Source: Hsuehochloa calcarea (Eukaryota > Streptophyta > Magnoliopsida > Poales > Poaceae). Taken from it: a DNA stretch of 64,000 nt. A program made the translations under genes and the position numbers. The first letter of the stretch is position 1. Each line of letters begins with the position of its first letter. The stretch spans positions 25,458,177-25,522,176 of the forward strand of contig CM070596.1 in assembly GCA_036346395.1 (NCBI GenBank), read 5' to 3'. Under the pieces are notes generated by a model, which made no database searches, was not told the DNA's origin, and saw only the letters and a list, made by a program, of their open reading frames with translations. Shown here in pieces: positions 34,153 through 45,731 of the stretch.

Positions 34153-34661
34153 ATGGCGACTGACAAGTACTCAACCAAGCCACACATTTTTGAGGGAGTT
34201 GACTTTGCATACTGGAAGGCTCGTATGCAAGCATATATCGAGGCTCAAGGGCACGCTATTTGGCTAATGGTGAAAAATCCTTATGTCGTGCCTGCCGATG
34301 ACGATATGATCACTCCAGATGTGGAGGCCAACAGCAAGGCTCGAAATTATTTGATCCAAGGCCTTAGTCGATCTGAGTTTGAGCGTGTTGCTCACTTGCG
34401 GTCTGCTCACGAGATCTGGCGGACTCTTTGTCACTATCATGAAGGGTACACTGCGATCAAGGAAGTGAGACAGAACCAGCTCAAGAAAGTATACTCAAAG
34501 ATTGAGCAAAGGCCTGGTGAGTCTTTGGATGAGCTGTGGGGAAGATTTTCTAAGATTCTTCATGATCTTCGCGCTGTTGACTTGATATTTTCTGAATCTG
34601 AAAATGCACGCCAGCTTCTGGGTGCTCTTGATGTGAAGGTCTGTGGAATGAAGATCACTTC
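34153..34661 (+). pseudogene. gag: Element C Gag, N-terminal part (interrupted by solo LTR)
   Basis: ATG at 34153 follows the primer site by 40 bases. The frame gives MATDKYSTKPHIFEGVDFAY and a full UBN2/DUF4219-type Gag domain (WRTLCHYHEGYTAIKEVRQNQ.. GESLDELWGRFSKILHDLRAV). It is intact for 169 residues. At 34662 the reading frame runs into the reverse-oriented solo LTR and stops at 34722. The remaining Gag resumes at 36559 after the target duplication ACTTC. The product is predicted to form particles, but this copy cannot make full Gag because of the insertion. Confidence 0.88.
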
Positions 34662-36553
34662 TGTAGGACCGGAAAGTCGACTAGGGGGGGTGAATAGGCG
34701 CTTTCAAAACTTTCTCGCCTAAATCAAAACCAACACGAACTTTACTCCTTTAGCTATGAAAGCTAAGAAGTTCGGTGTGCACTAACGGAAGCCTTGTGTT
34801 GAATTTGATAAACCCCTCAAGCACACAACACAAAAGGAGAAAAGAACTCAATATTCTTCACTGGACACGGGCGGTCTGACCGGCTACCACGGGCGGTCGG
34901 ACCGACGGTCATCCAAATGATCGGACCGAGAACTAACCAAATGGTCGGACCGGTGGACGGCGGTTCGACCCGCCAAACCAATGGGTCTGAATACGGTAAG
35001 GTCGAACCGCCGTTGTAGGGCGATCGGACCGTGAGAGTCGATCTTGAAAAAACTCCACCCAAATCCAAAACGAAATTTGATCCAACTTTTGATTCAACCA
35101 ATAAAACTTGACCAAATTTCTAGCACACCTCTCTAATGATATTAGAGACCTATTTCTAGCGGCGATCCGTCAGATCCACTTCGCAGAATCGATCTCTCGA
35201 GATTTTAACAAAGAAGTGCTCAAACCCTAGAAATGAGAAAAACTTGATTCAAGACTTGCTTGTGGGGGTTTGATGATCTAGATGACTCTAGGAGTAATCC
35301 CACACATCAAAGCAAGATAAAGTAGGCCGAGAGACCAAGCATGAACCTTTGAATCAAGGAAGCACCAAAAACATCCAAAAGAGAGAAGAACACAAAGGGA
35401 GCAAATGGTCTTTCAATTAAGCATCACAAGATTGTTCATTCACAATAGATGCTTACAAAGCCTCTCCACCAAGGAGGGCAAGAGCTCAACAAAGAGCACA
35501 CTCCAAACCCTAGATCTCCTCTCCTCTCCTCCAAACCCTAGAAAAAGGAAGAAGGGGGCTAAATGAATGCTTGCTTAGGTTTTCCACCTCTCCCCTTCCT
35601 ATTTATACTAGAGAGCCAGGGTTTCCCTTTTTGGGTCTCTTACACATGGGACCCACACACACATAACTCTTGAAGCAATCGCCTGCTTCACCACGTGTAG
35701 GTTGATCAGCGGTTCTCATCGACGCCAAGCCTCTCTTGTCCGACTCCCATCGGAACCTCCCAGAGACTCGCACGGATATCTGCACCGCCTGATCCAACCA
35801 GCTGTTTCGAACCACCCGTTCGATCCATCTTGTCCATTCTGCACCATGCTTGAGTCACACAACCTCACCCAGTATCCCCGATCGTTCGGACCTCGGCTCT
35901 CAAGCGTAGTCCCGATCCACTCACCGCTGACGTCGTTGACTGCAAGCCACCGCATGACCATAGACAAACAAACCGCTTCCGAACAAGTTCTTCACAACTT
36001 GACCCACGCCGATTCACAATGCGATATACAACAATAAAGCATTGAAGTTCATATAATAACACACTCGTAACAAACTCAATGCAACACTTGGCTCACCTCC
36101 AGTGATCGCCGGTCGATCAGCGCCACAGGCGGTCCGACCGATTCATCTTGGCCGGACCGCTCCCACAACGGCGGTCGGACCGGTCCAAAGGACTTAGCCA
36201 AAATTCAAGCGAGAAATTCCGAAACCTTCTGGAAATTTCAATCGAATAGAACTTTTGACTGGGAGCTCCAAAAATGATGGGACCACATCCAGGAGACTCC
36301 CCTCACTTGCCTACACAACCTATTTTTGGCCCAGCTCCAAAAACCCACTTTTTGTTTTAGCGGTCGGACCGGCCACCATGGCCGGTCGGACTCCTCCACG
36401 GCGGTCTCGACCGCCAAGCACAACCGATCGATCGCCCGATGGCTCGACAAAGATTGGAGCAAACCCGAAAACGCGAGATTTTGCAAACCAACACCGCCAT
36501 TGCCAATTGACTCATCATCCTGAGATCGTGCACATATCCTCACGATATCCACA
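34662..36553 (-). mobile_element. Solo LTR of the element C family, reversed, in gag of C
   Basis: On the minus strand it reads TGTGGATATCGTGAGG ... CGGTCCTACA, 1892 bp, full LTR length for this family. It is flanked by a perfect 5-bp TSD, ACTTC (34657-34661 and 36554-36558), and Gag coding sequence continues on both sides. With no internal region or second LTR, it is the product of recombination between the LTRs of a once complete element. Its palindrome clusters are at about 34868-35040 and 36108-36425. Confidence 0.92.
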
Positions 36554-36558
36554 ACTTC

Positions 36559-37240
36559 CATCAATGACAACACTGTCATGAGTGAGCTTACCATGGATAA
36601 GCTTTACTCGAGGTTGAAGACGCATGAGATTGATTTTATCTCGCGTCTTCCCAAGACAGAGTCGATGGCATTAGTGGTCGACAAATCCAAGGGTTGTTCT
36701 TCAGAGTCTCTTGATTGTAGCTCATCTGGTTTTTCATTATCTGCTTTACATTCTTTAAGTGATGAGCAACTAGAGAAACTGCCCGAGGATGACTTAGCCC
36801 TCCTTTCCACCAAATTCACAAGAGCGTATAACAAGGTGAGGAATAGGAGGAGAAGTGGACCTATCACGTGCTTCGAATGTGGTGAGCCAAACCACATTCG
36901 CTCCAGGTGCCCCAAGCTAAAGGGCAAGGAGGAGAAGGAGACACGAAGACATCCCCAGGAGAGGGATGCTAAACCAAAGAAGACAAACTATCGCAAGTTT
37001 GTCAGCCGGGTCCTTGCCGCTCTAGAGAATGTCAATATGAGCGATGTGGACTCAAAAACGGAGGACGACGAGAGTGACTCTCGTGGCAAGAAGAAGGCGC
37101 ATGACTTCACCGGCATGTGTTTCATGGCCAAGAATAGCCACGACAGCGACTCCTCCAACGATGAGGATCCTTTTAGTGATCCTGATGAGGTATGCCCTTC
37201 TATTGCCGACATGAAAAGGCGTTGGTGCTTCTTTGAATGA
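36559..37240 (+). pseudogene. gag: Element C Gag, second part with CCHC zinc knuckle
   Basis: This continues Gag after the solo LTR: MSELTMDKLYSRLKTHEIDF matches LTLDALYSRLKTHEID in element A. There follow a Ser-rich segment, an acidic helix (DEQLEKLPEDDLALL), and an intact zinc knuckle CFECGEPNHIRSRC at 36869-36910. A Lys-rich tract and a Ser/Asp-rich acidic tail (SDVDSKTEDDESDS, DSDSSNDEDPFSDPDE) end the segment. The frame is open from 36578 to 37240 and then shifts into the coiled-coil spacer. The knuckle would bind element RNA for packaging. Confidence 0.85.
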
Positions 37241-38756
37241 AATTGCATAAGCAAGTAAAAATGATTACGAAGCAGGATATTATGATTGATAATTTGAACC
37301 TAGAAGTTGTTAGGCTTAAATCTATTAATCCTGATGATATTTGTGAATCCTGCACTAGCTTGCTTAATGACTTGACAAGCTTGAAATCGCTCATTCCTCC
37401 GCTACTAATCAACTTAAAGATGCTCTCGATGAACTAGAATCTCTCAAGTCTAGTTCTGCTTGCTTAGATGCCATTTCACTTGATGTGACTGCAATGGAAG
37501 CTATCCCTTTAACTTGCTCAAATTGTGCCTTGCTTGAATTAAAACTGGATAGCTCCTTAAAAGAATTGCAAAAATTTGATGCTAGTCACACATGCTCTCA
37601 TTGTAAGAATAATAAGATTAAGATGCAAGAGATGAAAGAAATGCTAGTTTACTCTAGAGTTGCATCTTGTGAAAATTGTCCCAAGCTTACAATTGAGATT
37701 GAAGCCTTAAACAAGACCCTTGAAGAAAAGGCTAAAATTGAAAGATCCATGTCTTTTACTGCTTCTAAGAAAGTTATTGATTCTAACTCTTGTGCTTTAA
37801 ATGCTGAAGTTGAAACCATGATTAATCAGATTCAAGAGGCATTTAGAGTTAAATTTAAGGAGCAGTTGAATAGGATTAGAGAATCCTATTGTGTGTCTTG
37901 TGAGGCCTTCAAAGTGGAAGTGGCCCTTCTTAAGAGTAAGAGCAATGAGGTAATCAAGTCTAGCAAGTGCACTAGATGTGAGAGTCTAATGAAAGAGAAT
38001 GATTACCTCAAGGTGACTCTTGAGAAGTTTTCAAGTGGGAAAAAGAAACTCAACATGATTCTTGATCAATCCAAGGTGAGCGTGAAAAATAGTGGTCTAG
38101 GTTTCAATCCCCTAGAGCATTCTAAGAAAAACCCACCTAGGATTGCTAGAGTTGTGCAGAATGGTTTGATTGAGCTAGAGCCTCCTAAGCCATCCGGGGT
38201 TATTTTCAAATCCGCTGGTTTTGCTCAAACTCTTTCTGGCAAGAAAGGTGCTTTCACTCATTCTGTACAGACCTCTCAAAAGGTCCAGTACCATTGCACC
38301 TTCTGCAAGAAAGAAGGCCATACTGTTGAGTTCTGCTTCCGGAGAGCAAAACTTGAGAGGAAAGAGAGGATGAGCGTCCTAAGATCCAATAGAGGAGTCC
38401 CTTCTCCAGCTGTAGTCTCCAGAGCTAGGCAGCATGTTTATCGCACCACACATAGGCCTAGATTTGTAGAGAACTTTGTAGACTCTTTTGGTGGGTCTAG
38501 GCAGCGTGTTGGATTAGGACATCGTGAGGAGAGACCACGGGTAGCACCTAGACAGGGGGAGTATCGATCTTTTGGTAGATCGTTTCGGAGAGGTCTAGGT
38601 GGTTCTCATGTGCATCCTTATGATTTTACTCCTGATCATGTTTCTGCTATTTCTACTGCTGTTCCCAAACATCGTGCTTCTCAGTACTGGATTCCTCGAT
38701 CATTTATCACTAACCCTAGTACTGAGGCACGGATGTTTTCTGATTGTGCTTTTTAG
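37241..38756 (+). CDS. Element C Gag spacer: coiled coil with periodic CxxC motifs and a second zinc knuckle
   Basis: A short frame (37237-37437) carries CESC. The 423-residue open frame 37485-38756 then carries CSNC, CSHC, CENC, CVSC and CTRC at residues 11, 37, 62, 136 and 162, each in charged helical sequence rich in Leu, Glu and Lys. A second zinc knuckle, CTFCKKEGHTVEFC, is at 38295-38336. A basic Arg/Gly-rich segment and a stop TAG at 38754-38756 follow. Sirevirus Gag proteins are known for a long coiled-coil extension, reported to bind dynein light chain 8-like proteins; this is the equivalent region. The regular CxxC pairs suggest metal or disulfide pairing between helices, which is my inference. 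A break between 37437 and 37485 separates it from the upstream Gag. Confidence 0.75.
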
Positions 38757-38990
38757 GTCCGTCGTGCGAGGAAGGAGAACATATGGCTTGTTGATTCCGG
38801 GTGTTCTCGACACATGACCGAGATTCTAGATGGTTCTCCTCCCTCACACGTGCATCCGGCAACGAATTGATTACATTTGGGGATGCTTCTACCGGGACCG
38901 TGACTGCAAAGGGCACCTTGTCTTGCGTCAACGACAAGTTCATGCTAAAAGACGTCGCTTTGGTAAGTAAGCTGAGGTATAATCTTCTAT
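38757..38990 (+). pseudogene. Element C aspartic protease
   Basis: It follows the Gag TAG directly: RRARKENIWLVDSGCSRHMT with an intact D-S-G (38793-38801). There is then a one-base shift into the frame 38801-39346 (SRWFSSLTRASGNELITFGD, FMLKDVALVSKLRYNLLSVS). Of the three proteases that can be compared (B, C, G) only this one keeps the catalytic triplet. The shift near 38820 is at a CCGG-type site and may be a sequencing error. Confidence 0.78.
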
Positions 38991-40310
38991 CTGTTTCTCA
39001 GCTGCTTGATGAGGGTCTAGAAGTGAGGTTTAAGAGAGGTGAGTGTAGAGATCTAGACTCCTCGGGTGAGCTTGTTTTTGAGATCTCCAGATTTGAGAAG
39101 ATCTTCTGTGCAAATTTCAGTATTTCTTCTGTTTCCAGTCCTAGGTGTCTTGTAGCCTCTGATTCTCATGACCTTGTTTTGTGGCATCGTAGACTTGGGC
39201 ATATAGGTTTTGATCATTTGTCTAGAGTCAGTTGCAAGGACTTGATTAGAGGTTTGCCTAGGTCAAGGTCATTAGAGATCTTGTGTGCTCACCTCAGAGA
39301 CATGGTAAGATGGTGTTTGCTTCCCACCCACCTCTTACTTTGGTAATGACTGATGGACTCGGACAGCTTCTTCACTTAGATCTGATTGGTCCTTCTAGAG
39401 TTCACCACCGGTGGGAAATGGTATGTGCTGGTGGTTGTGGATGATTACTCCAGGTATTCATGGGTTTATTTTCTTGCTTCTAAGGACGAAGCATTTGGAT
39501 TCTTTAGAGATTTGGTCCTTAGAATTGCTGTTGATATACCTGGAGCTTTGAGAGCCATTAGGAGTGACAATGGGACAGAGTTCAAGAATTCTTCTTTTTC
39601 TACCTTCTGCACTGATAGGGGAATTGAGCATCAGTTTTCTTCTCCTAGAGTTCCTCAGCAGAATGGTGTTGCGAGAAAGGAAGAACAGAACCCTTGTAGA
39701 GATGGCTCGGACCATGCTAGATGAGCATTCTACTCCTAGGAGATTTTAATGAGGCGATCTCTACTGCTTGTTATATCTCCAATAGGGTTTTCTTGAGATC
39801 TGTGGTTGGAAAGACTTCTTATGAGCTTAGATTTGGTCATTCTCCCAAAGTCTCTCATTTCAAGATTTTTGGTTGCAAGTGCTTCATTCTTAAACATGGC
39901 AACCTTGATAAATTTGAGTCTAGATGTTTTGATGGCATATTTCTTGGATATCCTGCTCATTCTCGTGGCTATCGTGTTTTTAATGTTGATACTAACAAAA
40001 TTGTTAAGACTTGAAGTCACTTTTGATGAGGCTAGTCCCAGTACTAGACCCGATGCTTGGTACACACTTCACAAAATTCAAGGAAGCATTTTCACGATGA
40101 TGACTCGAGGATGAAGAACCAAACCATCCTCCACTACCTCACGAGAGGGTGGAGAGCTCGCTACTACTACGTCGGTTTAATGAGCACCTCCTCCTATCCC
40201 CACCGACGATCCGAGTGGCTCTGTTCCTACCTCCACAACTCATGAGGTAGAGGCCATACGCACCAGAGCACCTCTGCAAGATACAAATGACAACATCCAC
40301 CGAAAGCGGA
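38991..40310 (+). pseudogene. Element C integrase, frameshifted
   Basis: Preintegrase zinc-binding region: LWHRRLGHIGFDHLSRVS, then a damaged C-x2-C near 39285 (LCAHLRDM where relatives have CAPCRHG). The core follows: WYVLVVVDDYSRYSWVYF, then AIRSDNGTEFKNSS with the second Asp, and QQNGVA with the Glu region at 39655-39700. The frame 39721-40014 continues FNEAISTACYISNRVFLR, FGCKCFILK and NLDKFESRCFDGIF. The acidic linker to RT (40015-40310) is in fragments. Breaks occur at about 39300, 39400, 39670, 39750 and 40015. Confidence 0.82.
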
Positions 40311-41200
40311 TGATTGGGGATCTTCAAGAGCGAGTCACTCGCTCTGTGTTTATTTCTCCCGATTCTCATGCATATTCTGCTTTTGTCGCTTCTTTTGAAC
40401 CCCGAGATATCACCCATGCTTTATTTGATGCCTCTTGGGTCAATGCCATGCATGAAGAGCTTGAAAATTTCGAAAGGAACAAAGTCTGGTTTTAGTTGAG
40501 CGACCTTGATTCTCATGTTATTGGAACAAAATGGGTTTTAAAAATAAGCAAAGTGAGGATGGATTGGTTGTTCGCAATAAGGCTAGACTTGTAGCTCAAG
40601 GTTTTTCCTGTAGAGGGCTTAGACTTTGAGGAGACCTTTGCTCCAAAGCTAGATTGGAGGCCATTCGCATTCTTTTAGCATTTGCAACATCCAAGGGTTT
40701 CAAGCTTTTTCAAATGGATGTTAAAAGTGCTTTCTTGAATGGCTTCATAGAAGAAGAGGTCTTTGTCAAGCAACCTCCTGGTTTTGAAAATCAAAAATTC
40801 CCAAATCATGTTTTTAAACTCTCTAAAGCCCTGTATGGATTGAAACAAGCTCCTAGAGCTTGGTAAGACAGGCTTAAGAGTTTCTTGCTTGAAAATGATT
40901 TCAAAATGGGAATGGTTGATAAAACCTTGTTTACTCTCGTGCATGGCGTTGATTTCTTCTTTGTTCGATTTATGTGGATGATATTATTTTGGTGGTTCTT
41001 CTCATGCTTTGGTGTCTAGATTTTCAGATTCGATGAGCAGTGAGTTTGAAATGAGCATGATGGGAGAGCTGACATTCTTCCTTGGTCTTCAAATCAAGCA
41101 ACTGAAAGAAGGCACCTTCGTTCACCAGAGTAAGTATACAAAGGACCTTCTTCGGCGCTTCAATATGGGAAGCAGTAGGCCAATGTCTACTCCCATTGCT
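40311..41200 (+). pseudogene. Element C reverse transcriptase, frameshifted
   Basis: Blocks in order: RVTRSVF.. FEPRDITHALFDASWVNAMHEELENFERNKVW (40320-40490); NKARLVAQGFS (about 40578-40610); MEAIRILLAFATSKGFKLFQMDVKSAFLNG with the first catalytic Asp (40654-40745); KALYGLKQAPRAW followed by a TAA where relatives have Tyr (about 40865). The YVDD box lies at about 40971-40985 across a frame change, then MSSEFEMSMMGELTFFLGLQIKQ (41033-41105). All landmarks are in order, so the lesions are local. Confidence 0.83.
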
Positions 41201-41654
41201 ACAACCACCGTGTTGGACCCTGATGAGGATGGAGAGTCCGTGGACCAGAAGGAGTACCGCAGTATGATTGGCTCCCTCCTCTATCTTACAGCGTCGAGGC
41301 CGGACATACAATTCGCCGTATGCCTGTGCGCTCGCTTTCAGGCTTCCCCTCGTGCTTCTCATCGTCAAGCAGTACGCCGCATCTTCAGGTATCTTCAAGA
41401 TACGCTTGATTTTGGACTCTGGTATTCTTCTTCTTCGGCTCTTTCAATTCGAGCATTTTCTGATGCTGATTTCGCCGGATGTAGAGTGGATAGGAAGAGT
41501 ACTTCTGGCACTTGTCATTTCTTGGGCACATCTCTTGTTTCTTGGTCTTCTAGAAAATCTTACATTGCCTGATCTGGTACCGAGGCCGAGTATGTAGCTG
41601 CCGCCAGTGGCTGCTCTCAGGTTCTTTGGATTTTATCCACGCTGCGGGACTATG

Positions 41655-44072
41655 TGTAATACTCTGAAAAAAATAATATTAATATTAATAATAACGTCTT
41701 AAGGGTCGGTGCGTAATTAAATAAAATAGTACATAAAAAAAATAGAATTTCAGAGTTTTAAGGGCTATATAAATAGATGGTGGGAATTTTAAAAAACCCT
41801 AGCAGCCTTTTATTCTTTTTTCCACCGCCGCCAGCCGATTGTTTTCTTCTAGTCGCGCCACATAAATTCGCTTTATGCCTTGCGCGCTAGGCGTCGCTGC
41901 GCTGTATTGCGTTGCCTAACTGCCGCGTCATTGCGTCTTCTTCTTTGCGCCAATGACAGCGTGGACGTCGCCCGAGCCGAGCCGAGCTTCGCTGCGTGGT
42001 TTTCCACCTGCGCCTCTTCGCCGCGTGGTCTGCCGCCGCATCGCGGCTGCTTCCTCGCGCGTGATCTGCTGCTGCTGATCGCTCTTACGCCGCTTCTCTG
42101 TCGCGTTCTTCTTGACGCCAAGTCTTTGCCTATTTGCGCGCATATGTTCTTCTTCTTCTTTGCTGCACCGAACCGGCGACCGCTCTTGCACGAGCCGAGC
42201 GAGCTCCTGCGCGTGGAGGCTGCCGACTGCTGATTTTCCAGCTGAGTCCGAGTGCCGTCTTTCGCCGATCGCTGATTTTCGGTGAGTCAGAGTCTTTGCC
42301 TTTGCCGATCGCTTGATTTTCCAATGAGCCTCGCTTCGCGTGGAGAAATTTAGGTGGAAGTTAACATCTCGGTTTTGTTGTGAGTAACGATCTATAATTT
42401 TGTTACCTCTATATTTTACTAATTTAATTAGAGATTAGAATAGGGATTAGAGAGCGGTTTTAGAAATTTTTAGTCGAGGTTAACCTGCTGTTCTGTTGTA
42501 CGATTTATTCGGGTATCTTAATGGCAAATTTTGGAAATCTCATCTACTGGTTAATTGTAGATAATTTCGATATCTTTCTATAGCATATTTAATCATGTCA
42601 ATCGGACAAGTAGAATTTGAGTTATGATTTTCGGAAGACCGCTGTTTTTGCGGTTGTCGTCTTTCGGCGCTGTTTTGGTAGACTGTAGATTAAAAATAGT
42701 AAATAGCCTAATTAGAGTTTTTGATCTACATGAAAGATGTAGATAATTGTCCAATGGTTCTGTAGAATCTAAGAACACGCATTTTGGTTAGGTAAAACAA
42801 AAGTTATGAATTTAGTAAGACTGCTGTTCCGAAGCGGACAGATCGGTTTTCTGGGCTAAAAACGGAGGGATAGATCATTTAATTAGAAGTCTTTGTAATC
42901 TAAGAAAATGTGGATAATTTTATGAAGAATCCAGAATGGGGTGGTTTGTGGTGATCGGACTTTCGAGTCAAAAGTTACGTTCATTTTAGTACTAAGACAG
43001 CTATGGGTAACTATTCGGTACCGGAGTAACGTGGTATATTTGGGGACATGTAGGAGCGATGTCGATTGATTGTTGTTCTTATGATGCTGTAGCTTGTATT
43101 GAAGTTTGTGTATTTAATATAGGAGAGGCGTCGTGCTTGTTGCCATCTGCTAGCCAAATCGTGCGTCGCAACTAGTAAAGGCAAGTGCATGGTAAACAGC
43201 GATCAATGATTGATCACTGTAATTCTTTATCTTTCAGTACCATTATTGTTGTGCTTTTATTTTATTTAATTACAAACAATGGAATGACATGATTATATCT
43301 TTATTGATAAACATGATGAAAAGTTGGATATGATGTTTATGATGGAGTTTGCATATTTGCATTCATAAGCATCTTTGCATAAGAGAAGGTGATCATTATT
43401 GATCACAACTCCACGGGAGTGGAGGAGGTCCCCGATCCTTGAGGAGGAGCGGGCTTGAGAGTGAATGTTGTCGCGAGCATTCACTCATGCTATACCGGTA
43501 TACGCGAAAGAAGTGCATGTGGACATGTAGATTAGATTTGCATTGATACATGAGATTAATGGATGTGAATCAAATAGAAGTACCTGTAACGATAATGAAG
43601 TTATTGAATGCTGTTGATTTATTATTGTTCGTTGTTTATGGATGTGTTTGCTGAGTCGTGGACTCACCCTTGCTCTATTGTTGTCTTTAGGTGATCTTCG
43701 AGGATGCCGTAACTGAGAGCGAGTAGAGCACATGGACAACACATGATCATTTGCCATAAGAATCTTTTCATTCACAATTGGATTACTCTTGGACATGTTA
43801 GAGGTTGAATAAAGTTTAGGACAACGTTTTGGACTAGACTATTTGTTTCAATAATTTGGATTCATTGGTTGATGCTATTTTGGATTATTTACCGGGTTAT
43901 ATTCCCCTTGCTTATTTATCATCGTTTGATCCATAATTATGCATGTTCTTTTGTGATCCATGGATATGTTCATTGTTGTTTTCTTGCTGTAATTTTATAG
44001 TGTGTCGATAATTATTAGTTTAGAGAGTAGTGTGGTGGCATTCTAGGCTCAGTGTTGGGCTGGGGTGTTACA
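41655..44072 (+). mobile_element. Solo LTR of a third family (element H), 2418 bp
   Basis: It starts TGTAATACTC and ends GGGTGTTACA and is flanked by a perfect TSD CTATG (41650-41654 and 44073-44077) inside C's RNase H codons. A TATA box (TATATAAATA, 41766-41775) and a GC-rich 5' half with a T/A-rich 3' half resemble the D and E LTRs in layout, though not in sequence. No primer site, purine tract or internal region is present, so it is a solo LTR, probably of a gypsy-type family. Open frames within it (41873-42324) are in GC-rich LTR sequence and are not counted as genes. Confidence 0.85.
41766..41775 (+). promoter_or_regulatory. TATA box of solo LTR H
   Basis: TATATAAATA about 110 bases from the LTR start, followed by a T-rich and then GC-rich transcribed-leader-like stretch. 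Confidence 0.5.
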
Positions 44073-44312
44073 CTATGGGTTATCTTTGGGAAGTGCTCCT
44101 CTTTTACAGGACAACATTCGCAATTAATATTGCCAAAACCCAAAGTGCAACATTCGGTGACTAAACACATTGATATTCGATTTCATTTTCTGAGAGACCA
44201 TGTTGAGAAAGGTGATGTTGTGCTTCACTTTGTAGAGTCTGAGCAACAGCTTGCGGATATTTTCACTAAAGCTCTTGACTCTTCGCGTTTCTTTGCTTAT
44301 GGGGAGAGTTAG

Positions 44313-45731
44313 GGGTTATTAGTCCTATTAATGCTGTTTTGAGGGGAAGTGCTCTTTTGCATTCATTGTATCATAATGCATGTTTGATTTATTTGTCTTG
44401 CATTGTATAACAAAATTAGTGGAGCTTTGATTATTATCCTTGTATGACTTGATTCCATCTTCTATACCTTGTCATATCAAGTGATAGTCTGCTAGACTTC
44501 TTTTATGGCCTTCGTGTTTTGCTTAGCTTTTGCCTTGCTAGCTTTATATCTCAGGAGCAAATTGAATCAAATCTGTCTTGTTGGATCTTGTGACTAGTTT
44601 TGCTCCAGTGATCCTTTTATGATTCTTACCATGTCAAATAGGTTGAATTGAGTCTTGAACTTATTTTGAGATGAAAAATGAGCTTTTATCTTTTTAAGTC
44701 AAGCAAATGAAAAATGAGATTTTCTGTGCGAAAAAACTGATCTCACCAATCCTTTCTCATGAGACGGCTTGCCATTGCACTAGGCATGAACTCAGGGGGA
44801 GTTTTGGATGACCTAGATCATTCTTTTAAGCTTATCGCTTGAGATGGTCGCGGCAAGGCTTGAGATCTAGCACGGTAAAAAGAGGGAGAAAAAGAAAAAT
44901 TGCCCAAAAAGGGCTAAGTGCTTGAGTTTTGCTTCAAAAGAATTTTCTTAATGCTCAAAATGCCTCAATTCTTGTTTTGAGTCTCTTTTTACTTATAGAC
45001 ATGGCTTGACTCATTTTTGGTTGCTTTGAGTGAATCTATGATATTGAGCAACCTTTCATGATTTTAATTCTGTTAATCTCAGATTGCTGCTATCTTGGTT
45101 TTAGCTTTGCAGTACATGATTTGCCATGATTGAATATAGCGTCTACTCTTTATATGGCTTGGTATAATACTTGTACTGTCTTCATGTATAATGGTCATGG
45201 CTCCTTTTTACTAAAGTTCAAAAATAAAGTCATTCCTTCATGCTCTTTCTTTTTCATGCATCTTGATGAATTCATTGTCAAAGGGGGAGAAAGATTGTGA
45301 AGAAAATGCTGTTGGAGCTTTTGGTTTCATACTTAAGATTTAATATATAAGAACTCCATAAAATAAAAAATTTGAACCTTTTGAAAATTTGTGATCATAG
45401 TGAGTTAAGTCTTTTGGTTCTATTGCCTTTTCCTGATTTCATTTGCAAATTGAAGAAGACTCACAATGATCAAAGGTCAAATAGAAAAATCGCCTTTCAT
45501 TTGGACCTAAGTGAGATTTTTGGCTACTTTCTGGAAATTGAATCCTTTGGTGCTTTCATTGCCTTATCTCACTTGCTTATACTATTCTGAAGCCAGCTTG
45601 GTCGGTTCCTAGGCTTTTTGTTGCTTATGGACCAAGTTGTGCCTTTATGCGAAAACGGCGAAGTTTTTACTTTTCATTTCGAAAAACCACATTTTCTTGA
45701 TAATTGCCAATGTGTTCATCAAGGGGGAGAT
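44313..45731 (+). other. Element C 3' non-coding region with repeated purine tracts
   Basis: No gene seen. Purine tracts: 44793-44801, about 45282-45291, and the functional one at 45721-45730 (AAGGGGGAGA) next to the LTR. The 49-base block 44753-44801 is identical to element A 22771-22819, although the rest of the tails differ clearly. Confidence 0.75.

Larger units (their letters stand above)
41201..44312 (+). pseudogene. Element C RNase H, split by solo LTR H
   Basis: The left part is open to 41572: MIGSLLYLTASRPDIQFAV, FSDADFAGCRVDRKSTSGTC, SLVSWSSRK. After a frame change come AEYVAAAS and LSTLRDYG up to 41654. The 2.4 kb LTR H interrupts at 41655. After the second CTATG (44073-44077) the domain resumes with sequence equivalent to CDNTCAI (shifted), then open as VTKHIDIRFHFLRDHVEKGDV and LADIFTKALDSSRF up to 44312. 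Joined by eye, the two halves cover the whole domain. Confidence 0.85.

Noticed and set aside
38754..38756. Simple TAG readthrough between gag and pol in element C
   Set aside because: The related fragment G has one more base in the following CTG, placing pol in the +1 frame. In-frame continuity in C is probably a sequencing artefact.
41873..42324. Open frames on both strands in solo LTR H
   Set aside because: GC-rich LTR leader, mutual shadows, no motif.
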